A stretch of 64,000 bases of DNA from an uncultured Alphaproteobacteria bacterium (GCA_902620425.1 CACNHX010000001.1:29471-93470); one strand, 5' to 3'; positions 1 through 11,338 are shown, counted from the first letter of the stretch. Notes: a model not told the origin generated them from the letters alone. Program-made: numbers and translations.

Positions 1-216
1 AAATAGAAAAAGGACGGCAACAGCTCCAACATATACAACAACAAGGATCATTGCCAAAAATTCAGCACCTAATAAAACAAAGAGTCCTGATGCGTTAACA
101 AAGCTTAAAATTAAGAACAAAACTGAATGAACAGGATTTTTTGCGCTTATAACCATTAGAGCAGAAAGAACTGCAACAGATGAAAAAAGATAAAATGTTA
201 ATGAATAAAGAACCAT
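1..216 (-). CDS. nuoJ: NADH-quinone oxidoreductase subunit J (partial, 3' end outside window)
   Basis: Only the first 72 codons are inside the window; the gene runs off the left edge. The visible protein starts [13 protein letters not shown] and is hydrophobic. It carries the conserved [10 protein letters not shown] segment around residue 26 and the [17 protein letters not shown] helix around residue 51, both typical of the complex I membrane subunit NuoJ (ND6 family). The start codon lies 2 bases after the nuoI stop, in the same operon. NuoJ forms part of the membrane arm near the quinone site. Identification is firm from motifs and position. Confidence 0.93.
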   Translation of the reverse strand, partial: MVLYSLTFYLFSSVAVLSALMVISAKNPVHSVLFLILSFVNASGLFVLLGAEFLAMILVVVYVGAVAVLFLF

Positions 217-218
217 TC

Positions 219-698
219 TTATCTATATTTTCTATCGAGATAAATATTTTGAGCAATTTCTTGCTCCCATCTATCTCCATTTTCTAAAAGTTTATCTTTA
301 TTATAAATTAATTCCTCTCTCGTTTCAGTGGCAAATTCAAAATTTGGTCCTTCGACTATTGCATCAACTGGACAAGATTCTTGACATAAACCACAGTAAA
401 TACATTTAGTCATATCTATATCATATCTTGTTGTTCTTCTGCTTCCATCCTCTCTTGGCTCTGCTTCAATTGTAATTGCCTGAGCAGGACATACTGCTTC
501 ACAAAGCTTACATGCGATACATCTTTCTTCCCCACTTGGATATCTTCTCAATGCATGCTCACCTCTAAAACGCGGGCTTAATGGACCTTTTTCATGAGGA
601 TAATTTATTGTAACTTTAGATTTAAATATGTATTTGAAAGTTAAAAATAGTCCTTGAAATAATTCAAATAAAGTAAAAGATTTAATAAGTTTATACAT
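219..698 (-). CDS. nuoI: NADH-quinone oxidoreductase subunit I
   Basis: This is the 159-residue complex I subunit that carries two [4Fe-4S] clusters (N6a/N6b) linking the peripheral arm to the quinone site. Two ferredoxin motifs are visible: Cys60-x2-Cys63-x2-Cys66-x3-Cys70 and Cys99-x2-Cys102-x2-Cys105-x3-Cys109. A longer frame opens at 719, but I chose the ATG at 698 (MYKLIKSF) because it lies 1 base beyond the nuoH stop and gives the usual family N-terminus. It sits between nuoH and nuoJ in the nuo operon. Confidence 0.97.
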   Translation of the reverse strand: MYKLIKSFTLFELFQGLFLTFKYIFKSKVTINYPHEKGPLSPRFRGEHALRRYPSGEERCIACKLCEAVCPAQAITIEAEPREDGSRRTTRYDIDMTKCIYCGLCQESCPVDAIVEGPNFEFATETREELIYNKDKLLENGDRWEQEIAQNIYLDRKYR

Positions 699-699
699 A

Positions 700-1701
700 T
701 TAATTTGGCAGCATCTCAAAATATACTAAAAAACCAGAAGTTGCCACAACCCAAAACAAAGAAAATGGCAGAAAAACTTTCCATCCAAGTCTCATTAACT
801 GATCATATCTATATCTTGGGAAAGTTCCTCTAACCCAAATAAATAAAAATAATATAAATATTACTTTCACAGTAAACCAGATTACTCCAGGAACAATATT
901 TAATGGGAATACATCAAATGGAGGAAGCCATCCGCCTAAAAAAAGAATGACAGTCATAGAAGACATTAAAATCATACTTGCGTATTCACCTAAAAAAAAT
1001 AATACAAATGAAGCAGATGAATATTCAGTAAAAAATCCTGCAACAAGTGTTGACTCATCTTCAGGAAGATCAAAAGGTAATCTATTTGTTTCAGCTAACG
1101 CAGAAATAAAAAAAATAACGAACATAGGTAATAATGGAATTGCAAACCATACAGTCTGCTGAGCTAAAACTATCTTTGACAAATTTAAAGAACCTACACA
1201 TAATAATACTGTAATTATTACAAATCCAATTGATACTTCATATGAAACCATTTGAGCAGCTGATCTTAATGCTCCTAGAAAAGGATATTGAGAGTTACTA
1301 GCCCAACCAGCCATTATTATTCCGTATACTCCAAGAGATGATACTGCAAACAGATACATGATACCTACGTTAATATCAGAGACTACCCATCCTGGAGCAA
1401 AAGGTATTACTGCCCAACCTGCTAAGCTAAGTACCATTGTTATTATGGGTGCTAAAATAAAAACAATTTTATTTGATCCACTAGGTATAATATTTTCTTT
1501 AGTAATAAGTTTTAATGCATCAGCAAAGCTTTGTAATATACCAAAAGGACCTACTATATTTGGACCTCTTCTTAATTGAATTAGAGCTAAAACTTTTCTT
1601 TCAGCATAAACTAAAAAAGCTACAGATATTAAAACTGGTACTACAACAGCAAGTATTTGGGCAACGATTATTAGCCCTGTAATTAATATATCATAATTCA
1701 T
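700..1701 (-). CDS. nuoH: NADH-quinone oxidoreductase subunit H
   Basis: A 333-residue multi-pass membrane protein of the NuoH/ND1 family, which forms the quinone chamber of complex I. Diagnostic segments are [16 protein letters not shown] around residue 33, an acidic loop ending [15 protein letters not shown] around residue 215, and repeated hydrophobic helices across the whole length. Size is normal for the family. It follows nuoG by 7 bases and abuts nuoI, matching the universal nuo gene order. Confidence 0.97.
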   Translation of the reverse strand: MNYDILITGLIIVAQILAVVVPVLISVAFLVYAERKVLALIQLRRGPNIVGPFGILQSFADALKLITKENIIPSGSNKIVFILAPIITMVLSLAGWAVIPFAPGWVVSDINVGIMYLFAVSSLGVYGIIMAGWASNSQYPFLGALRSAAQMVSYEVSIGFVIITVLLCVGSLNLSKIVLAQQTVWFAIPLLPMFVIFFISALAETNRLPFDLPEDESTLVAGFFTEYSSASFVLFFLGEYASMILMSSMTVILFLGGWLPPFDVFPLNIVPGVIWFTVKVIFILFLFIWVRGTFPRYRYDQLMRLGWKVFLPFSLFWVVATSGFLVYFEMLPN

Positions 1702-1708
1702 GTAATTA

Positions 1709-3748
1709 TTATGCTGCCTTATTTAAAATATCTTTAGTACATTTTGCCATTGTTTCAGAAGATCTAGAAATAGAGTCGGTCATATAAAAATTTTCAATGT
1801 TATATTTAATTTTAATATTCTCAATTTTATTATTTTTAGCAAAAGTTATTTCGCCAATAGAATTAACTTCATTTAAAAGAGCAAATTGACCATAGGTACT
1901 GGTAAGCTCATTTCGAAGCTCCCCAATATTATTAAAATTTAAATTTTTTTCAAATAAGTCACTTAAAACTCTAAAAATTTTCCACTCCTCTTTTGCTTCA
2001 CCTATTGGATTATGACACTTAGTTGTTTGAATAACTCTGCCTTCTATATTCATATAAGTAGAACTTTTCTCAGTATATGCAGGGGTTGGTAAAATTATAT
2101 CAGCTATAGATGCTGAAACGTCTCCATGATGACCAAGATAAACAACAAAAGCATTTTCAAATGTTGAAAAATTTATCTCATCTAACCCCATTAAGAAAAC
2201 TACAGGCTTTGTTTTATCAATATGTTTTTTTAATTGTTTATTATAATCATTATCAAATTTTTTATTATAAAATTTCAAATCTAATGCTCCTACTCTAGAA
2301 ATATCTTGGTTAAGAATATTTAATGGATTTATATTTTTATTTTTTTGAATTTTTTTCGCAATTAATCCTGCAGTTTCTAATATTTTTTTTCCATGACCAT
2401 TATTTATTGCTGAAGTACCTAATATTATAAGCGGGTTTTTTGCAGATTTTAAAACTTTATTGAATTCAGATTTATTGTTACACAAATTATTAAGGTAATC
2501 TAAAGAATCAGATAAATGATGATAATCGTAAGTAAGGTCTAATTTAGGACCTATAAGAGCAATTTTGCAGTTATTTTCAATATATGCCTTTCTAATTCTA
2601 GCGTTTAATACCGCCGCTTCCCATCTGGGGTTGGATCCGATTAAAAGAATAGCATCAGCCTTTTCAATTTCTTGAATTGTTGAATTAAATTTATAACTTG
2701 AAGATGAATTATCGATAATTTGCGTATTATCAAATCTGCAATCATAGTTTTTTGATTTTAGTGAATTGCTAAATTTTTGTGCGGAATATAAAGTTTCAAT
2801 ATCGGTAAACTTACCAGATAGGAATACAGTATTTTCTTTACCTCTTTTTGTAATTTCTTTTTTTATTAATTCAAATGCATTATCCCATGAAGATTTTTGG
2901 AGTTTTTTATTTGATTTAGAATATACATTATCCAATCTTTGACTTGAGAGTCCATCAACTGCAAATCTAGATTTATCACTTATCCATTCTTCATTGGTTT
3001 CTTCATTTATTCTAGGAAGAGCTCTTAATACTTTTTTTCCTCTTGTATCAATTCTTATACTTGAACCTATGCCATCAAACACATCGAATGTTTCTGTCTT
3101 AGTTAGTTCCCATGGTCTAGATTTAAATGCGTATGGCTTACTTGTTAAAGCGCCAACAGGACACAAATCAATTACATTTCCAGATAATTCTGACTCAATA
3201 GTTTTTTCTAAGTATGTAGTGATCTCAGCATTTTCACCTCTGCCAAGCAATCCTATATCATCAACTCCAGCAACTTCTGTAGAAAACCTTACGCATCTTG
3301 TGCAATGTATACATCTTGTCATAATTGTTTTGACGAGTGGTCCCATATTTTTATTTTGAACTGCTCTTTTATTTTCTTCATATCTAGTTTTGTCAAACCC
3401 ATAATACATAGCTTGATCTTGAAGATCACACTCTCCTCCTTGATCACAAATAGGGCAATCCAATGGATGATTAATAAGAAGAAACTCCATTACGCCTTTA
3501 CGAGCTTTTTTTACTGTTTCGGTATTAGTTTTTATAACCATTCCATCTGAAGCTGGCATAGCGCATGATGCAATAGGTTTTGGAGCTTTTTCCATTTCTA
3601 CTAAACACATTCTACAGTTTCCTGCTATTGAGAGTTTTTCATGATAACAAAATCTTGGAATTTCAGTTCCTACTTGTTCACAAGCTTGCATTACGGTCAT
3701 GCCGTTTTCAAATTCGTATTCTTTGTTGTCAATTGTTATCTTTGGCAC
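1709..3748 (-). CDS. nuoG: NADH-quinone oxidoreductase subunit G
   Basis: A 679-residue iron-sulfur subunit of the peripheral arm of complex I. The N-terminal ferredoxin domain has Cys34, Cys45, Cys48 and Cys62 for a [2Fe-2S] cluster. His94 with Cys98, Cys101 and Cys107 fits the His-Cys3 [4Fe-4S] cluster, and CIHCTRC near residue 146 plus a later DLCPVGAL give the next cluster. The rest is a molybdopterin-oxidoreductase-like fold with no catalytic cofactor expected, rather divergent and Lys/Asn-rich as in other AT-rich genomes. Its start overlaps the last base of the nuoF stop. Confidence 0.96.
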   Translation of the reverse strand: MPKITIDNKEYEFENGMTVMQACEQVGTEIPRFCYHEKLSIAGNCRMCLVEMEKAPKPIASCAMPASDGMVIKTNTETVKKARKGVMEFLLINHPLDCPICDQGGECDLQDQAMYYGFDKTRYEENKRAVQNKNMGPLVKTIMTRCIHCTRCVRFSTEVAGVDDIGLLGRGENAEITTYLEKTIESELSGNVIDLCPVGALTSKPYAFKSRPWELTKTETFDVFDGIGSSIRIDTRGKKVLRALPRINEETNEEWISDKSRFAVDGLSSQRLDNVYSKSNKKLQKSSWDNAFELIKKEITKRGKENTVFLSGKFTDIETLYSAQKFSNSLKSKNYDCRFDNTQIIDNSSSSYKFNSTIQEIEKADAILLIGSNPRWEAAVLNARIRKAYIENNCKIALIGPKLDLTYDYHHLSDSLDYLNNLCNNKSEFNKVLKSAKNPLIILGTSAINNGHGKKILETAGLIAKKIQKNKNINPLNILNQDISRVGALDLKFYNKKFDNDYNKQLKKHIDKTKPVVFLMGLDEINFSTFENAFVVYLGHHGDVSASIADIILPTPAYTEKSSTYMNIEGRVIQTTKCHNPIGEAKEEWKIFRVLSDLFEKNLNFNNIGELRNELTSTYGQFALLNEVNSIGEITFAKNNKIENIKIKYNIENFYMTDSISRSSETMAKCTKDILNKAA

Positions 3749-5022
3749 TAGGCTACTCTTCTGTTTCTTTCTTCAATTCTTTTTTCAATTTCAGGTCTAA
3801 AATGTCTAAACAAACCTTGAATAGGCCAAGCAGCAGCATCACCTAAGGCGCAAATAGTATGACCTTCAATTTGCTTTGTTACATCTAAAATTTTATCAAT
3901 ATCTTTGTGTTTAACATTTCCATGAATCATTTTTTCCATCATTCTGTACATCCATCCAGTACCTTCTCTGCAAGGTGTACATTGACCACAACTTTCATGC
4001 TTATAAAAATGTGATAATCTGGCTATTGCCTCAACAATATCTGTTGATTTATTCATTACAATAACAGCCGCAGTGCCTAATCCACTTTGCACCTCTTTTA
4101 GACTATCAAAATCCATTTTTACAGTATCACATATAGACTTAGGTAATAAAGGCACACTTGCACCTCCAGGAATCACAGCTAATAGATTTTCCCAACCACC
4201 AATTACCCCACCTGCATGTTTTTCAATGAGATCTTTCAGTGGTATGCCCATTTCTTCTTCTACATTACATGGATTATTTACGTGTCCAGAGATACTAAAA
4301 ATTTTTGTACCCGTATTATTTGCACTACCTAAATTAGCAAACCATTTAGAACCACGTCTTAAAATAGTTGGTGAGACAGCGATTGTTTCAACATTTGTAA
4401 CTGTTGTAGGACATCCATATAAGCCTGCACCAGCAGGAAATGGAGGCTTTAATCGAGGCTGACCTTTTTTACCCTCTAAACTTTCAAGTAAAGCAGTTTC
4501 TTCACCACAAATATATGCTCCTGCTCCTCTGTGAAGATAAATATCAAAATCCCACCCTGTACCACATGCATTTTTACCAATTAAATTATTTGCGTAGGCT
4601 TCATCTATTGCTTTTTGTAAATTAGAAGATTCAGAATAATATTCACCCCTTATATAAATATAACAAGTATGTGCATGCATTGCAAAGGAAGCAACTAAAC
4701 AACCTTCTAAAAGAAGATGTGGGTCGTTTCTCATAATCTCTCGATCTTTACATGTTCCTGGCTCTGACTCATCTGCATTAACAACTAGGTAATGATCTTT
4801 TCCAGAGTCTTTTGGCATAAATGACCACTTAAGTCCCGCAGGAAAACCTGCTCCTCCCCTGCCTCTTAATTGACTATTTTTAATTTCCTCAACAATTTTA
4901 TCACTACCCATGTTAATAAGTTCTTTAGTATTTGACCAAATACCTCTTTTTTTGGCACCTTCTAGTTTCCAGTCTTCAAAACCGTATAAATTTTTAAAAA
5001 TTTTATCTTTTTCCTTAAGCAT
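3748..5022 (-). CDS. nuoF: NADH-quinone oxidoreductase subunit F
   Basis: The NADH- and FMN-binding subunit of complex I, 424 residues from the start chosen here. The glycine-rich nucleotide loop [12 protein letters not shown] is near residue 53, the IRGEY and [13 protein letters not shown] segments follow, and the C-terminal [15 protein letters not shown] holds the N3 [4Fe-4S] cysteines. An upstream in-frame start at 5058 would lie deep inside nuoE. The ATG at 5022 (MLKEKDKIF) overlaps nuoE by only 8 bases and is preferred. Confidence 0.96.
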   Translation of the reverse strand: MLKEKDKIFKNLYGFEDWKLEGAKKRGIWSNTKELINMGSDKIVEEIKNSQLRGRGGAGFPAGLKWSFMPKDSGKDHYLVVNADESEPGTCKDREIMRNDPHLLLEGCLVASFAMHAHTCYIYIRGEYYSESSNLQKAIDEAYANNLIGKNACGTGWDFDIYLHRGAGAYICGEETALLESLEGKKGQPRLKPPFPAGAGLYGCPTTVTNVETIAVSPTILRRGSKWFANLGSANNTGTKIFSISGHVNNPCNVEEEMGIPLKDLIEKHAGGVIGGWENLLAVIPGGASVPLLPKSICDTVKMDFDSLKEVQSGLGTAAVIVMNKSTDIVEAIARLSHFYKHESCGQCTPCREGTGWMYRMMEKMIHGNVKHKDIDKILDVTKQIEGHTICALGDAAAWPIQGLFRHFRPEIEKRIEERNRRVA

Positions 5023-5614
5023 CAAATTTTCTTTCAGGTTGTGATGATTTTCTACCAATTTGTGAACCTACTTTTATTGATTTATTATCTTTTAAATCTT
5101 GAAGTATTTTTTTAAAACTCTCTTCATCTAAATCTTCATAATAATCATCATTGATCTGGACCATAGGAGCATTGCAACATGCACCTAAGCATTCAACTTC
5201 TACAACTGTAAATATTTCATCAGCACTTGTCTCGCCGATATTAGTTTCGCAAACTTCTTGTGCAACTTTAGACAGTTTATCACTCCCTCTTAACCAACAA
5301 GGTGTCGTTCTACAAATTTGAACAAAATTTTTACCAATAGGTTCTAAATTAAACATCGAATAAAAAGTGGCAACTTCCAATACTCTTATATAAGACATAC
5401 TTAGAGTTTCAGCTACTTTTTCCATTGAGTTTTTACTTAGCCATCCATTATTTTGTCTTTGTGCTAAATCAAGCAAAGGAATAACTGCGCTTTGAATACG
5501 ATTTGATGGATATTTTTTTATTATTTCAGAAATTTTTTTAAAATTTTCTGATGACCATTCAAAATTATTATTAATTTTTTTATATACTTTATTATTTGTA
5601 CCAGGATGATGCAT
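5015..5614 (-). CDS. nuoE: NADH-quinone oxidoreductase subunit E
   Basis: A 199-residue thioredoxin-like [2Fe-2S] subunit (24 kDa subunit family) of complex I. The cluster ligands are visible as CRTTPC near residue 105 and CLGACC near residue 146. [11 protein letters not shown] is the family's hallmark helix. Its start touches the nuoD stop (1-base overlap) and its end overlaps nuoF by 8 bases, suggesting translational coupling. Confidence 0.96.
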   Translation of the reverse strand: MHHPGTNNKVYKKINNNFEWSSENFKKISEIIKKYPSNRIQSAVIPLLDLAQRQNNGWLSKNSMEKVAETLSMSYIRVLEVATFYSMFNLEPIGKNFVQICRTTPCWLRGSDKLSKVAQEVCETNIGETSADEIFTVVEVECLGACCNAPMVQINDDYYEDLDEESFKKILQDLKDNKSIKVGSQIGRKSSQPERKFDA

Positions 5615-6792
5615 TATCTATCTATCTCTCCAAAAACAATATCTAAGCTACCTAGTATAGCGGCTATGTCAGCCATTAAGTGGCCTTTAGATAAATGATC
5701 CAATGTTTGAAGGTGTGCAAAACCTGGTGCTCTTATTTTACATCTATATGGTTTACTAGATCCATCTGAAACAAGGTAAACACCAAATTCACCCTTTGGA
5801 GCTTCTACTGCACTATAAACTTGACCAGCGGGAACACGGTAACCTTCAGTGAAAAGTTTAAAATGATGAATTAAAGCTTCCATTGATTTTTTCATTTGAT
5901 TTCTTTTCGGAGGTGTAATTTTATTATCCTCAATTGATATTGGACCTGTTTTGATTTTATTTAAACATTGGTTAATAATACTAATGCTTTGTCTCATTTC
6001 CTCTATGCGAACCAAATATCGATCAAAACAATCACCATTTTTTCCAACAGGAACTTCAAAATCAACTTGATCATAGGCGTCATAAGGTTGAGATCTTCTT
6101 AAATCCCATGCCACACCTGCACTTCTTAATACAGGACCCGAACACCCCCATTCAATTGCTTCTGACTTTGAAATTATTCCTATATCAACTGATCGTTGTC
6201 TTAAAATTCTGTTATTAGTCAGCAAGCTTTCAAGATCATCAATAAATTTTGGAAGAGTTTTAAAATGGTCAAATAATTTTTCTTCCATTCCTTCTGGCAT
6301 ATCCTGATGAACTCCGCCAGGTCTAAAATAGGCTGCATGAAATCTTGCCCCAGATACTGCTTCATGAAACTCCAAAAGCTTTTCCCTTTCTTCAAAACAC
6401 CATAAAAAAGGTGTCACTGCACCAATGTCAGCAGCATAGGCAGGTATATTTAATAAATGATTTAGTATTCTAGTAATTTCGGCAAAAATAACTCGAATAT
6501 ATTTAGCTCTTTCAGGAACATTGATACCTAGGAGATTTTCAGTTGCCAATGCAAAAGCATGTTCTTGACACATTGGTGAAACGTAATCAAGTCTATCAAA
6601 ATAAGGGACAGCCTGAAGATAAGTTTTATATTCAATTAATTTTTCTGTCCCCCTATGTAACAATCCAATGTGTGGTTCTGCTCTTTGAACTACTTCACCT
6701 TCAAGCTCAACTACTAAACGTAAAACACCATGCGCAGCTGGATGTTGAGGACCAAAGTTAATTGTAGTTGTATTTAGTTCTACTTCTTTCAT
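5614..6792 (-). CDS. nuoD: NADH-quinone oxidoreductase subunit D
   Basis: A 392-residue subunit of the 49-kDa family, which lines the quinone-reduction site with NuoB. The [14 protein letters not shown] motif lies near residue 14 and contains the conserved histidines of the quinone site; [10 protein letters not shown] follows near residue 43. The C-terminus ends DIVFGEIDR, the family signature. NuoC and NuoD are separate genes here, as is usual in alphaproteobacteria. The gene abuts nuoC. Confidence 0.97.
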   Translation of the reverse strand: MKEVELNTTTINFGPQHPAAHGVLRLVVELEGEVVQRAEPHIGLLHRGTEKLIEYKTYLQAVPYFDRLDYVSPMCQEHAFALATENLLGINVPERAKYIRVIFAEITRILNHLLNIPAYAADIGAVTPFLWCFEEREKLLEFHEAVSGARFHAAYFRPGGVHQDMPEGMEEKLFDHFKTLPKFIDDLESLLTNNRILRQRSVDIGIISKSEAIEWGCSGPVLRSAGVAWDLRRSQPYDAYDQVDFEVPVGKNGDCFDRYLVRIEEMRQSISIINQCLNKIKTGPISIEDNKITPPKRNQMKKSMEALIHHFKLFTEGYRVPAGQVYSAVEAPKGEFGVYLVSDGSSKPYRCKIRAPGFAHLQTLDHLSKGHLMADIAAILGSLDIVFGEIDR

Positions 6793-7374
6793 TTAATTTT
6801 CACCAGTAGATTTCTCATCACCAAAAAGTTTGTTTTCCATTCCTTCCCAAGGAGATTCACTATCGAAATTTCTAAATTCTTGAGTTAACTTTACAGGCTC
6901 ATATATTACTTTTTTTTCAAGGTCATTATAGCGAACTTCTGTGTGTCCTGTTAAAGGAAAATCTTTGCGCAATGGATAACCTTCAAAATTATAATCCGTC
7001 ATTATCCTTCTTAAATCAGGATGGTTAATAAATTTAATTCCAAATAAATCATAACATTCTCTTTCATACCAATCCGCAGATTTGTGAATATTTGTTATTG
7101 TTTCTATGTTTTCATTTTCTTTAATAAAAGTTTTAAGAATAATTTTTTTATTTTTTGTTAAACTTTGCAAAATATAAATCAAATCAAATCTAAATTCTCT
7201 TGAAGGATAGTCTACAGCTGTAATATCTAATAATTGATTGAAATTAAGCTCAGTGTTATCTCTTAATTCGTTAAAAATTTTTATAATATTATTTTTTTCA
7301 AATTCTATTTCTAACAAATTATTATTTTCTAAAACATTATTTATGCCATCTATTTTAGTAAGAAATTTAATCAT
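6793..7374 (-). CDS. nuoC: NADH-quinone oxidoreductase subunit C
   Basis: A 193-residue subunit of the 30-kDa family of complex I. The conserved block ERECYDLFGIKF near residue 105, followed by HPDLRRIMTDY and GYPLRKDFPLTGH, is diagnostic. The N-terminal half is poorly conserved and Asn/Ile-rich, as expected in this genome. It lies 6 bases from nuoB and directly abuts nuoD. Confidence 0.96.
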   Translation of the reverse strand: MIKFLTKIDGINNVLENNNLLEIEFEKNNIIKIFNELRDNTELNFNQLLDITAVDYPSREFRFDLIYILQSLTKNKKIILKTFIKENENIETITNIHKSADWYERECYDLFGIKFINHPDLRRIMTDYNFEGYPLRKDFPLTGHTEVRYNDLEKKVIYEPVKLTQEFRNFDSESPWEGMENKLFGDEKSTGEN

Positions 7375-7380
7375 ATAAAA

Positions 7381-7893
7381 TTATCTTTTAAACTTATTTT
7401 CTCTTCTAATTTTTTTCTGTAATTGCAATATGCCGTAAACTAATGCTTCTGCTGTTGGGGGGCATCCTGGTACGTAAACATCAACAGGGACTATCCTATC
7501 ACATCCTCTAACTACTGAATACGAGTAGTGATAATATCCGCCACCATTTGCACATGAACCCATTGATATTACCCACCTAGGTTCTGGCATTTGATCATAA
7601 ACTTTTCTTAAAGCCGGTGCCATTTTATTAGTTAGTGTTCCAGCAACAATCATTACATCAGATTGTCGAGGACTACCTCTAGGTATGACTCCATAACGAT
7701 CTAGATCATATCTTGCCATATAAGAATGTATCATTTCTACTCCACAACATGCTAATCCAAAAGTCATTGGCCATAAGGAACCAGTTCTAGCCCAAGTAAG
7801 AATTTTATCGTAGCTAGCAACTAAGAAACCTTTAGACGATAATTCTGTGTTTAGAGTATCGTCAACAATTTTTTTTGCTTCATCTACTCCCAT
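7381..7893 (-). CDS. nuoB: NADH-quinone oxidoreductase subunit B
   Basis: A 170-residue subunit holding the terminal [4Fe-4S] cluster N2, the direct electron donor to quinone. The ligands are visible in GLACCGVEM (tandem cysteines), GSCANGGG and [10 protein letters not shown]. An earlier in-frame ATG at 7914 exists. I prefer the ATG at 7893 because the sequence just upstream reads AAAGGAGCTTTAGA, a good Shine-Dalgarno at normal spacing. The chosen start overlaps the nuoA stop by 10 bases. Confidence 0.97.
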   Translation of the reverse strand: MGVDEAKKIVDDTLNTELSSKGFLVASYDKILTWARTGSLWPMTFGLACCGVEMIHSYMARYDLDRYGVIPRGSPRQSDVMIVAGTLTNKMAPALRKVYDQMPEPRWVISMGSCANGGGYYHYSYSVVRGCDRIVPVDVYVPGCPPTAEALVYGILQLQKKIRRENKFKR

Positions 7894-8249
7894 TCTAAAG
7901 CTCCTTTTTTCCATTCATAAATAAAACCAATAGTTAAAATGGTCAGGAAAATCATCATTGACCAAAAACCAAACAATCCAATTTTACCAAGTGTTATTGC
8001 CCATGGAAACAAAAAGGCAACTTCTAAATCAAAGATAATAAATAAGATTGCTACTAAATAAAATCTTACATCAAATCTTCCACGAGCATCGTCAAAAGCC
8101 TCAAATCCACACTCATAAGCAGATAATTTTTCTTGATCTGGTTGAGAATCTCCGACTACAAAAGATAATAAAGTCATTCCAACAGCCAATGCAAAAGCTA
8201 TGAAAATAAAAATTAATATGGGTAAATATTCAAATAGAAACTCTGACAC
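7884..8249 (-). CDS. nuoA: NADH-quinone oxidoreductase subunit A
   Basis: A 121-residue membrane subunit (ND3 family) with three hydrophobic helices. The conserved [16 protein letters not shown] loop is near residue 41 and [25 protein letters not shown] helices follow. The start is GTG at 8249. This is the first gene of the nuo operon; about 100 bases separate it from the tRNA genes upstream, which must contain its promoter unless transcription reads through from the tRNAs. Confidence 0.96.
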   Translation of the reverse strand: MSEFLFEYLPILIFIFIAFALAVGMTLLSFVVGDSQPDQEKLSAYECGFEAFDDARGRFDVRFYLVAILFIIFDLEVAFLFPWAITLGKIGLFGFWSMMIFLTILTIGFIYEWKKGALEWE

Positions 8250-8349
8250 TATAATCTCACAATTAAATTAGTAATGTATTTAACGATTTATTCAACAATA
8301 ACAACGTGTCTAGTTGCGACTTTAGTACACAAAATAAATTCAAAGAGAG

Positions 8350-8426
8350 TGGCGCGAGAGACGGGATTCGAACCCGCGGCCTCTGCCGTGACAGGGCAGC
8401 GTTCTAACCAGCTGAACTACTCCCGC
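8350..8426 (-). tRNA. tRNA-Asp (GTC)
   Basis: The reverse strand folds as a full cloverleaf with acceptor stem GCGGGAG/CTCTCGC, discriminator G and an encoded CCA. The anticodon stem is CTGCC/GGCAG with loop CTGTCAC, giving anticodon GTC. It is three bases downstream of tRNA-Val on the same strand, so the two are probably one transcript. Confidence 0.95.
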
Positions 8427-8429
8427 GCA

Positions 8430-8505
8430 TGGTGGGTGTTGAGAGACTTGAACTCCCGACCCTCTCGGTGTAAACGAGATGCTCTACCAACTGAGCTAAA
8501 CACCC
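8430..8505 (-). tRNA. tRNA-Val (TAC)
   Basis: The reverse strand gives acceptor stem GGGTGTT/AACACCC, D-arm GCTCAGTTGGTAGAGC, anticodon stem CTCGT/ACGAG-type with loop containing TAC, T-loop TTCAAGT and an encoded CCA end. It precedes tRNA-Asp by three bases. Confidence 0.95.
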
Positions 8506-8514
8506 AAATAAAAG

Positions 8515-8540
8515 CGGCTGTTAAATTTATTTAACAGCCG
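8515..8540 (-). terminator. Rho-independent terminator of the HU gene
   Basis: A perfect 12-base inverted repeat (CGGCTGTTAAAT / ATTTAACAGCCG) with a 2-base loop lies 19 bases beyond the HU stop codon. On the minus strand it is followed by GCTTTTATTT. It separates HU from the tRNA-Val/tRNA-Asp pair. Confidence 0.75.
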
Positions 8541-8559
8541 GTGCAAGAAAAAAAGATAA

Positions 8560-8835
8560 TTAATTGTTTACTGAGTCTTTTAGAGCTTTTCCTACAGTAA
8601 ATTTAGGTCTTTTAGATGCAGGTATTTGAATTGATTCACCTGTTCTAGGATTTCTACCAGTAGTTGCTTTTCTATGACTAACGCTAAAATTACCAAAACC
8701 TACAATACTAACCTTTTCATCTCTTTTTAAAGAATTAGTTATTGCGTCTAGAAAGCTTTCAATTGCTCTAGTTGCGTCAGATTTAGATAATCCTGCGGAA
8801 GATGCTACAGATGCGATAAGATCATTTTTATTCAC
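8560..8835 (-). CDS. hupB: DNA-binding protein HU
   Basis: A 91-residue HU/IHF family nucleoid protein. It begins MNKNDLIASVA, has the GFGNFSVSHRKATTGRNPRTGE beta-arm region split around residues 46-67, and ends KPKFTVGKALKDSVN-like; all are diagnostic of HU. It bends DNA and compacts the nucleoid as a dimer. The start is GTG at 8835, supported by AAGGAG just upstream. It has its own promoter and terminator, and lies downstream of lon as in many proteobacteria. Confidence 0.95.
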   Translation of the reverse strand: MNKNDLIASVASSAGLSKSDATRAIESFLDAITNSLKRDEKVSIVGFGNFSVSHRKATTGRNPRTGESIQIPASKRPKFTVGKALKDSVNN

Positions 8836-8861
8836 TTTTAATCTCCTTTATTAATTTTTAT

Positions 8862-8891
8862 TAATAATTGTCTGTTTTCCAAACAAGTCAA
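8862..8891 (-). promoter_or_regulatory. Candidate sigma-70 promoter of the HU gene
   Basis: On the minus strand TTGACT (8886-8891) and TTATTA (8862-8867) are separated by 18 bases, about 30 bases upstream of the HU start. This is a good -35 with a fair -10. It is a pattern match only. Confidence 0.5.
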
Positions 8892-8971
8892 CATTATTAT
8901 TAAGATTTTCCCAGAAATAAGCGAATTTATCAATTAATTGGCTTAATTTAATGTTTTTTTTAAAAAAAATA

Positions 8972-11338
8972 TTAATGTGTGCTAGTTGTATTTTGGTTAT
9001 TTTTTAGTTGAGATTCGGTTAAATTTAATGGAATTATTGATTTGACTAATGTGTGTTCAAGAATTGAAAAAGCATCAGATACTGGGATTATCTTAATTCC
9101 TTTAATAACTTCTTTATCAAACTCAGAAACTTCTCTGAAATTTTCTTGCGGTATAAGGACTTTTTTAATACCCGCTCTACTAGCAGCATAGATCTTCTCT
9201 TTTAAACCACCTATAGGTAAAACTCGACCCCTAAGTGTAATTTCTCCAGTCATTGCAACATCTCTTTTAATTTTATTATTTGTCAACGATGACACTAGAG
9301 AATTAAAAATAGCTATACCTGCACTTGGCCCATCTTTAGGTGTGGCTCCTTCAGGCACATGAATATGAATATCATAATTTTCAAAATCTTTAGGGTTTAT
9401 TCCTAGGCTTACAGATTTTGATTTTACATATGAGGTAGCTGCTTGGATAGATTCTTTCATCACTTCACCTAATTTACCTGTTATAGTGAGCTTACCTTTG
9501 CCTATAGATAAAATAACCTCCACTGATAGAATTTCACCACCTACTTCGGTCCAGGCCAAACCATTCGTGACACCCACCAAATTCTTTTTTTCAATTTCAC
9601 TTGATCTAAATTTTGCGATACCAAGAAGATCTTGTAAAGATTTATCATTTAAATTAATTTTTTTCATTCTAGTAGTTTCTAATTTTTTAACAGTCTTTCT
9701 ACAAACTTTAGAGATTTCTTTTTCAAGATTTCTTACTCCTGCCTCTCTAGTGTAATTTCTTATAATAGAATTTAGAACTTTAGAATTAAATGAAATCTCA
9801 GACTTTTTTATTCCATGATTTTTGATTTGCTTAGGAACTAAATATCTTTTTGCAATTTGATTTTTTTCCTTTTCTGTGTACCCAGGAATTCTTATAACTT
9901 CCATTCTATCAAGAAGAGCTGGTGGTATATTAAGGGTGTTAGCTGTGCACACAAACATTACATCGGAAAGATCATAGTCAAGTTCTAAGTAATGATCATT
10001 AAATTTACTATTTTGTTCAGGATCAAGTACTTCTAGAAGTGCAGAGGATGGATCTCCTCTCCAATCAGAGCCAAGTTTATCAATTTCATCAAGTAATATA
10101 AGTGGATTAGAAGATTTTGATTTTTTCATTGCTTGTATGAACCTTCCAGGCATTGAGCCGATATATGTTTTTCTATGACCTCTTATCTCAGCCTCATCCC
10201 TTACACCTCCTAAGGACATTCTAACGAAACTTCTTCCTGTTGAATTCGCAATAGATTTGCCAAGAGACGTCTTTCCTACACCTGGTGGTCCAACTAAACA
10301 CAAAATAGGACCTTTAAGTTTATTGGTTCTTTTTTGAACTGCTAAATATTCAAGAATTCTTTCTTTAACTTTGTCTAATCCATAGTGATCGTTCTCTAAT
10401 ATTGTAGAGGCTTTATTGATATTTTGAGAAATTTGGTCGGGATTGTTCCATGGTATTGACATTACCCAGTCTAGGTAGTTTCTGATTACAGTTGCCTCGG
10501 CTGACATTGGGCTCATATTCTTTAATTTTTTAATTTCTGATACACATTTTTCTTTAGCTTCTTTAGATAAGTTATATTCATTTAATTTTTTCTCTAGCTC
10601 AGCTATCTCATCCAAATCTTCATTGTCCCCTAATTCTTTTTGAATAGCTTTCATTTGTTCATTCAGATAATATTCTTTCTGTGTTTTCTCCATTTGTCTC
10701 TTAACTCTACCTTTAATCTTTTTTTCAACTTGAAAAGAGTCAATTTCAGAAACTAAATAACTATAGACTTTGTTAAGTCTCTCTTCTGTATTTATAATTT
10801 CTAAAATTTCTTGTTTTTTAGATAATGAAATCGAAATATTTGATACAATTATATCAACAATCTTATCAGGATCGTTTAGTATTTTGACATTATTAATAAC
10901 GTCCAAAGATACCTTTTTATTAATTTTTTGAAATTCAACGAACTGCTCTATAACAAGTTTTTGCAATGCACGAATGTTTGTATTTTTTTTTGTTTTTTTA
11001 TTAATTTCACTAATTGATGCTGTAATAAATTCTTTATTAAAATTAATTTTATTTACTTTGGCTCTATGCATGCCTTCAACTAAAACTTTAAGAGTGCCAT
11101 CTGGAAGTTTTAGCAACTGGATAACTTTGGCAACTGTCCCAAAAGAATATAGATTTTCTTTATCAGGGTTGTCAACTTTTGAATTCTTTTGAGAAAGTAA
11201 AAAAATTTTTTTATCTCCTGTCATTACATGGTTAAGTGCATTTACTGATTGTTCTCTTCCAACAAATAATGGGGCTACCATGTTTGGAAATACAACTATA
11301 TCTCGGAGTGGAAGTACAGGAAGTAAATTTTTTAACAT
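8972..11338 (-). CDS. lon: Endopeptidase La (ATP-dependent Lon protease)
   Basis: A 788-residue ATP-dependent serine protease that degrades misfolded and regulatory proteins in the cytoplasm. It shows an N-terminal LON substrate domain (LPVLPLRDIVVFPNMVAPL), a coiled-coil linker around residues 190-270, an AAA+ module with Walker A GPPGVGKT near residue 350, and the proteolytic Ser in PKDGPSAGIA near residue 672. The C-terminal tail is short and polar. It lies between clpX and HU, part of the conserved tig-clpP-clpX-lon-hup block. Confidence 0.97.
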   Translation of the reverse strand: MLKNLLPVLPLRDIVVFPNMVAPLFVGREQSVNALNHVMTGDKKIFLLSQKNSKVDNPDKENLYSFGTVAKVIQLLKLPDGTLKVLVEGMHRAKVNKINFNKEFITASISEINKKTKKNTNIRALQKLVIEQFVEFQKINKKVSLDVINNVKILNDPDKIVDIIVSNISISLSKKQEILEIINTEERLNKVYSYLVSEIDSFQVEKKIKGRVKRQMEKTQKEYYLNEQMKAIQKELGDNEDLDEIAELEKKLNEYNLSKEAKEKCVSEIKKLKNMSPMSAEATVIRNYLDWVMSIPWNNPDQISQNINKASTILENDHYGLDKVKERILEYLAVQKRTNKLKGPILCLVGPPGVGKTSLGKSIANSTGRSFVRMSLGGVRDEAEIRGHRKTYIGSMPGRFIQAMKKSKSSNPLILLDEIDKLGSDWRGDPSSALLEVLDPEQNSKFNDHYLELDYDLSDVMFVCTANTLNIPPALLDRMEVIRIPGYTEKEKNQIAKRYLVPKQIKNHGIKKSEISFNSKVLNSIIRNYTREAGVRNLEKEISKVCRKTVKKLETTRMKKINLNDKSLQDLLGIAKFRSSEIEKKNLVGVTNGLAWTEVGGEILSVEVILSIGKGKLTITGKLGEVMKESIQAATSYVKSKSVSLGINPKDFENYDIHIHVPEGATPKDGPSAGIAIFNSLVSSLTNNKIKRDVAMTGEITLRGRVLPIGGLKEKIYAASRAGIKKVLIPQENFREVSEFDKEVIKGIKIIPVSDAFSILEHTLVKSIIPLNLTESQLKNNQNTTSTH

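Noticed and set aside
95..280. A 61-codon minus-strand frame across the nuoJ/nuoI junction.
   Set aside because: It is out of frame with clear nuoJ and nuoI coding sequence.
8274..8534. An 86-codon plus-strand reading frame.
   Set aside because: It runs across tRNA-Asp and tRNA-Val in antisense; it is a by-product of tRNA sequence.
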